Origin: Nocardioidaceae bacterium
GTDB taxonomy: Bacteria > Actinomycetota > Actinomycetes > Propionibacteriales > Nocardioidaceae
DNA: 64,000 nt
Reading direction: 5' to 3'
NCBI GenBank assembly: GCA_029266455.1
Contig: JAQSWV010000005.1
Span: 18,271 to 82,270 of the forward strand
A program made the position numbers and the translations under genes. Below the pieces are notes generated by a model. That model saw only the letters and a list, made by a program, of their open reading frames with translations, had not been told where the DNA came from and searched no databases. This document shows positions 7,453 through 14,923 of this stretch, one piece after another. Within the stretch, counting starts at the first letter, position 1, and each line of letters begins with the position of its first letter.

Positions 7453-8682
7453 ATGACCACTCTCCGTGAACGTCTTGACGACAAAGCTGCCGAGGCTGCG
7501 CACCGTGTATGACGCGGTGAAAGCGCAGGGCCTTGACGTTACCCCGCCGACCGGGACCGGCTTAAGGCCGTGTCCGACGAACTTGATACCCTCACCACCC
7601 AACTCGCAGCCTCGACCCCGACGACCAGCTGCTGAAAAGCGTGCAGCACGAGAAGTAGCGGCGTGACACCGACGCCGCTAAAGCGTTCATGACGCAGCTG
7701 TCCGGCGGCGCGAGCACCGCTTGCAGCAACAGTCGTGGTGCTGGCGGTGGCCGCAACTTGGCCGAACTGACGTTCACCCGCGAGCAGCTGTCCGACCTGC
7801 AGAAAGGTGGGCCGTGAACCGGCGTATCACTTCAAAGGCGGCGATTAGCTCGTCGTCTGCGCCATGGCCGGGTGTCCCGTCCTATGACCGGAACGTGTTT
7901 CCGTACCTGCGGGATGCCGGGCGTCTTCTTGACTCGATCCCCCAGGCTGCGACAGAGGCACCTGCGGTCCATTACTTCACCGGCACCACGGCGGCGTCAG
8001 CGGCTGCTGCGGTGGCCGAGGGCACCGCGGAACCGGAGTCGGCCCTGATGTGGGCGCAGCAGACCGCGACGGTCCGCAAGCTCGCGCACTACACCCGGGT
8101 AACGACGAGGTGCTGGCCGATCACGAGTCGTTCCTGCAGGTCGTCGGTACCGAACTGCTCGCCTGGCTGGTTGACCGGGAGAACGCGCAGATCCTCAACG
8201 GGACTGGGGTTACCCCCAACCTGCTCGGCCTTACCATTGCCCCCGGGGTCCTCACCGTCCCGTCCGCTGGCACCGACCTGGACGCCATCGCTGCGGCGTT
8301 CCTGGCGCTGCGCACCGGTGCCGGAGATTGTGAACCGACGCGATCCTGATGCACCCGGCCGACTGGTACTCAGCCGGGTTTCTGCTCGCAAGGAAACCGG
8401 TGGGGCGTACCTGCTGGGGAATCCGGTGTCGGCGGTCAAACCGTCGCTGTGGGGAGTGACAGTCGTCGGGTCCGAGCACGTCACCGAGAACACGGCAGCG
8501 TGGCGAACCTGCAGCTGGCAGCCACCGCCGACGTCCGCCAGACCCCGGTCGTGGAAGTGGCACGGATGGGTGGCGGCACCACCGAGTTCATCGCCAACCA
8601 GACCTTGATCCGCCCCGAGGAACGGCTTGCCCTCGCGGTTCACCATCCGGCTGCGATCGCTCTGGTCAAGGCGGTGCAGTGC
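7453..8682 (+). pseudogene. HK97-family phage major capsid protein, multiply frameshifted
   Basis: Pieces of one capsid protein lie in order across three frames. They are MTTLRERLDDKAAEA from ATG 7453; RTVYDAVKAQGLDVTP; DRDRLKAVSDELDTLTTQLAA; VHYFTGTTAASAAAAVAEGT with ESALMWAQQTATVRKLAHYTRV; DHESFLQVVGTELLAWLVDR with ENAQILNGTGVTPNLLGLTI; ETGGAYLLGNPVSAVKPSLW; and IRPEERLALAVHHPAAIALV. The coiled-coil delta-domain start, the central L.NG.G..PNLLG element and the C-terminal RPEERLALAVHHPAA element are hallmarks of HK97-fold capsids. At least five frame changes are needed, so no capsid can be made. It marks the island as derived at least partly from a tailed-phage or capsid-encoding element. 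Confidence 0.85.
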
Positions 8683-9181
8683 TCCGGTACGGCGGGACCG
8701 GGTTGCCGCAGCGGCGGAAGGGCTTTTCTTCCTTTCGCCTTTTCACCGTTAGGGGGTCTGTTAGGACGGAGCCATGGCACCCGGCCCGCCGCTACCGGTC
8801 AACGGCGCTGAATGCTGTTTGTTTCTTGTGATCACAGCTGCCATTCAGCTACCGCTTCCCCACCGTCGGGGGAATACCGCACCAGCTTCGGGTCGATCTC
8901 TTGTTGGGAACCGGCACGAGCAACCAGCCTCGGTAACATTGACCCGGCTCTCCAGCAAGAAGAGTTCGGATGCCTCCGGCGCTGGTTCCTCAGACGACGA
9001 CGCTGGCGGCTCGTCCGCAACAGGGTCGGTGTCGCCGTCCCCACGGCTAGTTGCTGCGGGGCAGGACGTCGATGACGGGCCGGGGTGGCTGAGGGTGCGG
9101 TGAGGGCAGGGCCTTGCGCGGCGAGGATGTGTAGCGCCAAAGCAACTCATCCGTGTCGAGCCAGCGAAAGGACCTGCCCTC
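8683..9181. other. Degenerate region between the capsid remnant and the transposase
   Basis: No gene of about 500 bp can be supported here. Short frames exist but lack recognisable motifs or convincing starts. This may be more decayed phage DNA plus the left end of the insertion sequence. GAGGGCAGG at 9102-9110 and its reverse complement CCTGCCCTC at 9173-9181 flank the transposase leader. A similar TGAGGGC core occurs on the reverse strand at the 3' end of the transposase near 10172-10178, so it might be part of a terminal repeat, but this is weak. Confidence 0.4.
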
Positions 9182-10190
9182 GTGTCTCACCGTAACGCCC
9201 CGCTGTCGTATAAAGGTCGCGTGCGTCGGGTCGCCCGCTGCCGGCGCCGGCCGATCGCCCATGTCGCCGTGGAGATGGGAATTTCTCGGGCCTGCGCATC
9301 GAAGTGGGTCAACCGCTACCGACGCCACGGTGAGCTCGGTCTGCACGATCGGTGCTCGATCCCCAAGCACAGTCCGACAGCCACACCGGCGGAGGTGATC
9401 GAACAGATCGAGACCTGGCGGCGGGAACGCAAGTGGTCCGCGCAGCGGATTCCGTGCGAGCTGGCCGACCTCGGCTTCACGATCAACCGCCGCACCGTTA
9501 CCCGGCACTTGACCCGGCTCGGCCTGGGTCGGCGACGCTTCATCGACCCGGGCGGCGACAACAACCGCAAGCCGGGCACGATCACCGCCCGCTGGCCCGG
9601 GCACATGGTGCACCTGGACGTGAAGAAGGTCGGCCGGATCCCCAACGGCGGCGGCTGGCGCATCCACGGCCGCGACGGCGACCAGTACCGCACGGCCGAC
9701 CGCGCCAAGACTGCCGGAGCCAACCGCGGGTACGTCTACCTGCACTCCATCGTCGACGGGTTCTCCCGACTCGCCTACACCGAACCGCTCGACGACGAGA
9801 AAGGCGCCACCGCCGCAGCGTTCCTGGCCCTGGCGAAGGTCTGGTTCACCGCCCACGGCATCACCCACATCCACCGCGTCGTCACCGACAACGGCTCCTG
9901 CTACCGCTCAGCCGACTTCGCCCCGCATCGTCGGCCAACGGACCCGTCACTACAAGACCAAGCCGTTCACCCCACGCCACAACGGCAAAGCCGAGCGCTA
10001 CCAGCGAATCCTCGCCGAGGAGGTGCTCTACGCCCACGAGTTCACCTGCGAGGACGACCGCTGCACTGCCATCAGCGTGTGGAACGTCCACTACAACTAC
10101 CATCGACCCCACAGCGCCGCCGGCGGCCAACCGCCAGCATCGCGGCTCAACACCGGCGTCACCAACGTCCGGCCCTCATACAGTTATGTG
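9182..10190 (+). pseudogene. IS481-family transposase with a single frameshift
   Basis: GTG 9182 follows AAAGGA by 9 bases. The N-terminal helix-turn-helix (AVEMGISRACASKWVNRYRR), a second one (WSAQRIPCELADLGFTINRRTV) and a DDE integrase core are present: D in HLDVKKVGRI, D in VVTDNGSCY and E in HNGKAERYQRIL. The ending HYNYHRPHSAAGGQPPASRL is typical of IS481. A run of four C at 9921-9924 holds one base too many: the frame leaves the transposase at SADFA and the correct continuation (RIVGQRTRHYKTKPFTPRHN) is in another frame. The catalytic glutamate is therefore not translated in phase and the protein should be inactive. The usual stop after SYS is also missing. Confidence 0.85.
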
Positions 10191-10218
10191 GATGTCTACC
10201 CGCCGATGTCTACCCGCC
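10191..10218. repeat. 14-bp tandem duplication at the right edge of the IS481 remnant
   Basis: GATGTCTACCCGCC occurs twice in a row (10191-10204 and 10205-10218). It begins directly after the end of the transposase homology and overlaps the stop codon of the small reverse-strand gene. It could be a replication slippage or an insertion or excision scar. It is longer than the 4-6 bp target duplications usual for IS481. Confidence 0.6.
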
Positions 10219-10506
10219 GAGCTGGCTCAGGCCGCGCTGCACATCCTCGGCTGTCATCACCGGCTGCAGCCGCACCTGCGCGTTCAGCTGCTGATACAGC
10301 GGCTCGACGATGACCGGGATCTGCGAAGGGTCCTCGAGGTCGAAGACGATGTACCCGCCACGCGAGCCGTCGTCAGTCGACGAGAAGTAGGCGGCCTCCG
10401 GCTTGAGGGAGCCGAGCACATGCTCGAGCAGCTGAGGCAGCTGCCCACCCTTGATGGCTTCGTTCCCGGCCTCGACCGGCACCTCCAGGGTCATCATCAT
10501 GCGCAC
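10210..10506 (-). CDS. Small hypothetical protein, ferredoxin-like-fold type
   Basis: A 98-residue protein from GTG 10506, which is 8 bases from a perfect AGGAGG at 10515-10520; this spacing is why I prefer it over GTG 10515 or ATG 10500. The sequence (MMMTLEVPVEAGNEAIKGG, then GYIVFDLEDPSQIPVIVEPLYQQLNAQVRLQPVMTAEDV) alternates strands and helices as in small dimeric alpha/beta-barrel proteins. Similar uncharacterised proteins are, as far as I recall, common in actinobacteria; I cannot name the family with certainty. It lies between the IS481 remnant and the M23 gene and is intact, so it may have been carried in with the island. Confidence 0.7.
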   Translation of the reverse strand: MRMMMTLEVPVEAGNEAIKGGQLPQLLEHVLGSLKPEAAYFSSTDDGSRGGYIVFDLEDPSQIPVIVEPLYQQLNAQVRLQPVMTAEDVQRGLSQLGG

Positions 10507-10779
10507 CGCACTCACCTCCTACGGGCGTGGCCCGGGCTGGGAGCGTCGCACCACGCCGCACGCCTACTGGGACGAAACCAGGCATACACCCGGAAGCCTC
10601 ACCAGCACAACGAGCGCACGCCGACGGACCGGCCGATGCCGGGCGGAGCGCAGGTCATTCCTCCGTCGGTCATGGCATCGGGTGTTCGTTCGTGTCCGGC
10701 GCGCAAATACGAGGATGTCAGTGTCCGGCGGTTACGGTGAGACGCACGGTTGGATCCGGACGACACATTGAGGCGAGCG

Positions 10780-12075
10780 GTGACTCGGCACTTCCCCCAC
10801 GGTCGAGGCGCGCGTACCACCAAGCTGGTGGTCGGCGTTGCGCTGCTCAGCATGACCGGACTGGCGATGGCCCCGGCGCACGCCGACCGCGAGGACGACC
10901 TCGAGAACCGGCAGGACCGGCTTGGCGAGAAGGTCGACTCCGCGCAGCGTGAGCTCGACGCCTCCACCAAGACCTACGCACGTGCCGCGGCTGCCCTGGA
11001 AACGGCTCAGCGCCGGCTGGGTGACGCGAGGGCGGAGTTGGCTGACGTGCTCGGCCAAGCGGCCGCCGCGCGGGCGTTGGACGAGCAGATGCGCCGGCGA
11101 CTTGCCGCGGCCGAGCAGCGGCTCACCAGGGCGAAGGCAGACCTCGATCGGGCCACTGAGGTGGTCGACGGCAAGCAGCAGAAGATCGAGGACTTCGCGC
11201 TGCGCAGCTACGTGGACTCCGACCCCAGCCTCCTCAGCCTCAACCTGGTGCTCAACGGGCAGAGCCCCACCGAGGTGTCGTCGTCGATCTCTGCCGCGGA
11301 GTCGGTGGTCGACTCCCAGACCGCTGACCTCGATGCGCTGGACGCTGCCCGGATCATGCTGTCCCTGCGGCAGGACCGGGTCGAGGCGCTGCGAGACGAC
11401 GTGGCGGACAGGCGTGCGGCTGCCGCGGCCAACCTTGACCGGATGCGCGAGCTGGCCAAGCAGACGCGTCAGCAGACGCAGGTGGTACACCGCCTCGTCG
11501 ACGACAAGCGTGAGCTGCGGGACACGGCGCAGACGGCCCGCGCCCATGATCTGCGAGTTCTCGAGCAGATGGAGCGCGAGCGTGACGAGGTGGAGGCGCA
11601 GCTCCGGGCGCTGGCCGCCCAGCAGGCCCGGGAGAGCTCGACGCCCACGACCACGACCAACGGGGGCAGGAGTGGCGGTGGCTACCTCGACTATCCGGTC
11701 AGTGGGCTGTACGTCACCTCGCCCTACGGCATGCGGATGCACCCGATCCTGCACGTGTACAAGCTCCACGACGGCACTGACTTCAGCGCCGGCTGCGGCA
11801 CGCCGATCTACGCCTCCGCCGATGGCACGGTCGTGGACACGTCGTACAACGCCGGCTACGGCAACCGGGTGATCATGCAGCACGGCATCGTGAACGGGGT
11901 CAGCCTCGCGACGTCGTACAACCACCTGAGCACCACAGCAGCGGGGGTCGGTCAGCAGGTCGACCGCGGCGAGCTGATCGGCTACGCCGGAACCACCGGC
12001 TACTCGACCGGCTGCCACCTGCACTTCATGGTGTACGTCGACGGCGGCACCGTCGACCCGATGACGTGGCTCTGA
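10780..12075 (+). CDS. Secreted M23 peptidoglycan endopeptidase with coiled coil (FtsEX-type hydrolase)
   Basis: From GTG 10780 the protein has about 431 residues; TTG 10750 and 10768 are alternative starts. A signal peptide ([22 protein letters not shown]) is followed by about 250 residues of heptad-rich coiled coil, a flexible [14 protein letters not shown] linker and a C-terminal LytM/M23 domain. The M23 zinc site is complete: H and D in [11 protein letters not shown] and the HLH of GCHLHFMVY, with an additional SYNHLS motif. This coiled-coil plus LytM layout is that of EnvC-like and actinobacterial hydrolases activated by FtsX, and the gene would directly follow ftsX without the island. 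It precedes smpB by 37 bp. It cuts peptide cross-links at the septum. Confidence 0.93.
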   Translation: MTRHFPHGRGARTTKLVVGVALLSMTGLAMAPAHADREDDLENRQDRLGEKVDSAQRELDASTKTYARAAAALETAQRRLGDARAELADVLGQAAAARALDEQMRRRLAAAEQRLTRAKADLDRATEVVDGKQQKIEDFALRSYVDSDPSLLSLNLVLNGQSPTEVSSSISAAESVVDSQTADLDALDAARIMLSLRQDRVEALRDDVADRRAAAAANLDRMRELAKQTRQQTQVVHRLVDDKRELRDTAQTARAHDLRVLEQMERERDEVEAQLRALAAQQARESSTPTTTTNGGRSGGGYLDYPVSGLYVTSPYGMRMHPILHVYKLHDGTDFSAGCGTPIYASADGTVVDTSYNAGYGNRVIMQHGIVNGVSLATSYNHLSTTAAGVGQQVDRGELIGYAGTTGYSTGCHLHFMVYVDGGTVDPMTWL

Positions 12076-12112
12076 CCCCCAGCCGCCTCGTCGTGTGCGC
12101 GACACTGGGTGC

Positions 12113-12589
12113 ATGAGCCGGGCACAGGGCACCAAGCACATCGCCTCGAATCGCAAGGCCTACCACGACTACTCCATCGAGGACACGTGGGAGGCCGGCA
12201 TCGTGCTGACCGGTACCGAGGTCAAGGCCCTGCGCGCCGGCCGCGCCTCGCTCGTCGACGGGTTCGCCGAGGTCGAGGGCGGCGAGGTGTGGATGATCGG
12301 GGTGCACATCGCGGAGTACTCGCAGGGCACCTGGACCAACCACACGCCGCGCCGCCGGCGCAAGCTGCTGCTGCACCGCTCCGAGATCGACCGCATAGAG
12401 CGCAAGATCAGCGAGAAGGGCTTCACGCTGGTGCCGTTGTCGCTGTACTTCAAGGACGGCCGCGCGAAGGTCGAGATCGGGCTCGCCCGCGGCAAGCGCC
12501 AGTACGACAAGCGCCAGACGCTGGCGGAGAAGGACGCCCGCCGGGACATGGAGCGCGCGATCGGCCGGCGGGCCAAGGGTCGGGTCTGA
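12113..12589 (+). CDS. smpB: SsrA-binding protein SmpB
   Basis: SmpB of 158 residues starting at ATG 12113. Characteristic segments are [48 protein letters not shown] and the C-terminal [26 protein letters not shown], whose tail enters the ribosomal A site. It binds tmRNA (encoded at 14399) and delivers it to stalled ribosomes. An in-frame GTG at 12095 is possible but adds residues atypical of the family. Gene order M23-smpB-(DUF222)-ssrA fits actinobacteria, where smpB and ssrA are usually neighbours. Confidence 0.98.
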   Translation: MSRAQGTKHIASNRKAYHDYSIEDTWEAGIVLTGTEVKALRAGRASLVDGFAEVEGGEVWMIGVHIAEYSQGTWTNHTPRRRRKLLLHRSEIDRIERKISEKGFTLVPLSLYFKDGRAKVEIGLARGKRQYDKRQTLAEKDARRDMERAIGRRAKGRV

Positions 12590-12653
12590 GCCTCTCGGAC
12601 CCGGGTGCGCGCTGTCGTGAGCGACCGGGAGTGTCGGTGGCGGATGCGACGAT

Positions 12654-14357
12654 ATGTCCGTGCTCGAACGTGTGGTCGATCCCGGCGCCCCGTCCGCGCA
12701 CGCCCCGCCCGAGTCCCCGCTCGGGCCCTCAGCGCTGGTTGACCGGATCGCGGCCCGGGATCGGGCGATCGCGGCCCTGGAGGCCGAGCAGGCCAGGGAC
12801 CTTGCCGCCTTCTCCGACCGCCGGGTGGCCGCGGACCAGGCTGCGGGGGTGCCCGACCACCTGGTCGGGCGCACCGTGGGCACCGAGCTCGCCCTGGCGC
12901 TGCACATCGGTCAGCAGTCAGCGGCCAACCGGGCGGCGCAGGCATGGGTGATCGTCCGCCACCACCCACGGCTGCTGGACCTGGTGGGTACCGGCCACGT
13001 GTCGATGGCGGGGCTGCGGCTCGTGCTCCGCCAGACCGCTGAGCTGGCCGACGACTCGAGGCGCATGGTGGACGCCCAGGTGGCCGAGCTGGCGACGGGC
13101 GAGGACCTGACCCCGGCCCGGCTGGCTCAGGCGGCTGCCCGATTCGCGTTGGCCGCGGACCCGGACGCCGCTGCCAGGCGGGCGGCTGCGGCCCGTGCCC
13201 GGCGCAGGGTCTGGTTGGCCGAGCCGCTGGACGGTGTCGCCGGGATCGGTGCGGAGCTCCGGGCGGAGGAGGCCCTGGCGTGCTGGACGGCCCTGGACCG
13301 TACCGCTCGCGCGATGCGCCAGCACGGCGATGAGCGGTCCGTGCAGAGCCTGATGGCCGATCTGGTCGTCGAACGGCTCACCGGGTCCTTCATGACCCGT
13401 GATCTGGTCGCCCCTGACGGCATGGAGGACGGCTCGGCGGTCGCGAGCGCTGCGGTCGGGGCCGACGCACCACTGGTGTGGCGGAACATCGACGGCTGGG
13501 CACCATGGACGGCCACCACGGCGCCGCCGGTGCAGCCTGAGGACTGCCGACTCGATCCTGAGCCGGACGATCCCGTCTGGGACAGCGTCGACTGGACCCT
13601 GGCCGACACAGACACCGACACCGGCACCGATAGCGACACCGGCACCGCCCCCGATCGCCGCCCGCCGCCGTGGCGACTCCCGGCGAGCGTGGAGCTCCAA
13701 GTGGTGATGTCGGCCGAGACCCTGCTGGGCATCGACGACGAGCCGGCTCTGCTGCGTGGGTCCGACGGGCAGGCCGCGTACGGCCCGATTGCCGCGCAGG
13801 TGGCGCGTGAGATCGCCGATACCGCGGCGCGGCGCACACTGATCGCCCTGTTCGCCGACCCTGTCGACGGGCGGCTGCTGGCCATGGACTCCTCGTCCCG
13901 GTTCTTCACCGGACGCCTGCGCGACTTCTGCGTGTGGCGCGACCAGGTGTGCCGGCTCGGTGGCGGCCGGATCGCCGAGGTGGACCACCGCGACGAGGTG
14001 CAGGCGCAGGGGCCGACCTCGGCACGCAACGGACAGAGCGTCGCCAGGTTGTCGCACCGGATCAAGGATCATCCCGGCATCACCGCACGGGTCGTGGATC
14101 CGGGATCGGCCCCCGCGTCGGGTCCGACTGCCGCGGACGATCCGGGGCCGTGGCTCGGGGCGCTGCGCGCCGCTGCGCCGGAGGTCGAGTGGCAGATGCC
14201 GACCGGGCACACGTACCTCAGCGTGCCGCCGCCGGTCCTGGGGCCTGGCGCCCGACCGGATCCGCTGGCGTGGCTGGACCAGAGGGACGAGCGGGAGGCA
14301 TATCGCCTCTTCGTAGCCGCCTGCGAGCAGACCCCGCTCCGGACCGTTGGCGACTAG
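12654..14357 (+). CDS. DUF222 / 13E12-repeat family protein with degenerate HNH-like region
   Basis: A 567-residue protein from ATG 12654. The N-terminal helical DUF222 part (SALVDRIAARDRAIAALEAEQ, PDHLVGRTVGTELALALHIGQ, TGHVSMAGLRLVL) and the C-terminal FCVWRDQVCRLGGGRIAEVDHRDEVQAQGPTSARNG follow the usual layout of these multicopy actinobacterial proteins. The HNH module keeps DH and GPTSA.N, but the usual CR..GC and CRRHH zinc pairs are reduced to one cysteine (VCRLGGG), so nuclease activity is doubtful. A low-complexity acidic stretch DTDTDTGTDSDTGT lies in the middle, encoded by imperfect repeats at about 13604-13645. It sits between smpB and ssrA; no functional link to trans-translation is known. 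Confidence 0.85.
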   Translation: MSVLERVVDPGAPSAHAPPESPLGPSALVDRIAARDRAIAALEAEQARDLAAFSDRRVAADQAAGVPDHLVGRTVGTELALALHIGQQSAANRAAQAWVIVRHHPRLLDLVGTGHVSMAGLRLVLRQTAELADDSRRMVDAQVAELATGEDLTPARLAQAAARFALAADPDAAARRAAAARARRRVWLAEPLDGVAGIGAELRAEEALACWTALDRTARAMRQHGDERSVQSLMADLVVERLTGSFMTRDLVAPDGMEDGSAVASAAVGADAPLVWRNIDGWAPWTATTAPPVQPEDCRLDPEPDDPVWDSVDWTLADTDTDTGTDSDTGTAPDRRPPPWRLPASVELQVVMSAETLLGIDDEPALLRGSDGQAAYGPIAAQVAREIADTAARRTLIALFADPVDGRLLAMDSSSRFFTGRLRDFCVWRDQVCRLGGGRIAEVDHRDEVQAQGPTSARNGQSVARLSHRIKDHPGITARVVDPGSAPASGPTAADDPGPWLGALRAAAPEVEWQMPTGHTYLSVPPPVLGPGARPDPLAWLDQRDEREAYRLFVAACEQTPLRTVGD

Positions 14358-14398
14358 CAGGCGCGGCAACGGGTACGCTGGACAGGACAACACAACAA

Positions 14399-14765
14399 GG
14401 GGCTGAACGGTTTCGACTTCGGTCGTGCGGTTCAGGAGAAGCGGGCCGAGGACCCACGGTTATCTCGTAAACGATCCGTGGAACCTTACAAGTGCCAAGG
14501 CTGAGCGCACTAACTTCGCTCTCGCTGCCTGAGCAGTGATCGAAGGGTCGGCCCGGGAGCGCCTCCGTCCCGGTCGCCGGCCTCATCAAGGAGGCTCACC
14601 GCCACGACGCGGCCGCGGGGTCGTGGCGGGACATCAACAGCGGCTGAGCCTGTCGGCGACGTGTTCGTGCGAGCGCCGGGGCTGAGAAAAGCGATACCAC
14701 GAACTGCGCCCGGAGAATGCCTGGGTCGGCGTCGGAGGACGCGGGTTCGATTCCCGCCAGCTCCA
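14399..14765 (+). ncRNA. ssrA: Transfer-messenger RNA (tmRNA)
   Basis: The 5' end GGGGCTGAACGGTTTCGACT and the 3' end GGGTTCGATTCCCGCCAGCTCC are the classic tmRNA termini; GGGGCTG pairs with CAGCTCC to form the acceptor stem, with A14765 as discriminator. The terminal CCA is not encoded in full. The tag frame starts at GCC 14494 and reads AKAERTNFALAA, ending at TGA 14530-14532; the ALAA end is the usual protease-recognition signal. It tags stalled proteins for degradation together with SmpB (12113) and Clp proteases. Confidence 0.97.
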
Positions 14766-14783
14766 CCCGTCATCCCACCGTCG

Positions 14784-14810
14784 CGGCTCGTGCCCTCAGG
14801 GCACGGGCCG
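14784..14810 (+). terminator. Hairpin downstream of ssrA
   Basis: CGGCTCGTGCCC (14784-14795) and GGGCACGGGCCG (14799-14810) form a 12-bp stem with one G-U pair and a TCA loop, 19 bp after the tmRNA. The T-tract is minimal (TTCC), as is common in high-G+C genomes. Confidence 0.7.
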
Positions 14811-14923
14811 TTCCGCGCCGATCGGCGGACGGTATGCCGCCGAACGGCGGCCACCGGTCGTCGTACGTCCCGGCCTGGCGCTGAGACGTCGCCAGCGCGC
14901 GGGAGCGTCACTAGCGTGATCAG

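Larger units (their letters stand above)
3999..10750. mobile_element. Decayed integrative or prophage-derived island between ftsX and the M23 hydrolase gene
   Basis: The segment starts just after ftsX with a broken tyrosine integrase. It continues with small integrase-associated genes, an M43 protease, an unknown small gene, a fragmented HK97 major capsid gene, a frameshifted IS481-like transposase and a small unknown gene on the opposite strand. Much of 5.5-8.7 kb is visibly poorer in G+C than its flanks. Removing the segment would place the M23 start roughly 30-40 bp after the ftsX stop, the spacing expected of an operon. A 10-bp direct repeat GGATCCGGAC lies at 4001-4010 and 10752-10761, but the same 10-mer also occurs at 41342, so it is only a weak attachment-site candidate. 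The exact ends are not established. Confidence 0.65.

Noticed and set aside
8683..9181. Several short frames that might be phage head-tail genes.
   Set aside because: None has a recognisable motif, a convincing start or adequate length, so I treat the stretch as degenerate.
9921..9924. Programmed frameshift in the IS481 transposase.
   Set aside because: IS481 transposases are normally made from one frame. There is no slippery A-tract or stimulatory structure that I can see, and neighbouring genes are also decayed, so mutation is the simpler reading.
9102..10178. Terminal inverted repeats of the IS481 element from the GAGGGCAGG / TGAGGGC matches.
   Set aside because: Only about seven bases match and the right copy lies inside the coding end; this is not enough to define element ends.
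4001..10761. Firm attL/attR call from the GGATCCGGAC repeats.
   Set aside because: The repeat is only 10 bp and the same 10-mer occurs at 41342 in an unrelated gene. It is kept only as a weak hint.
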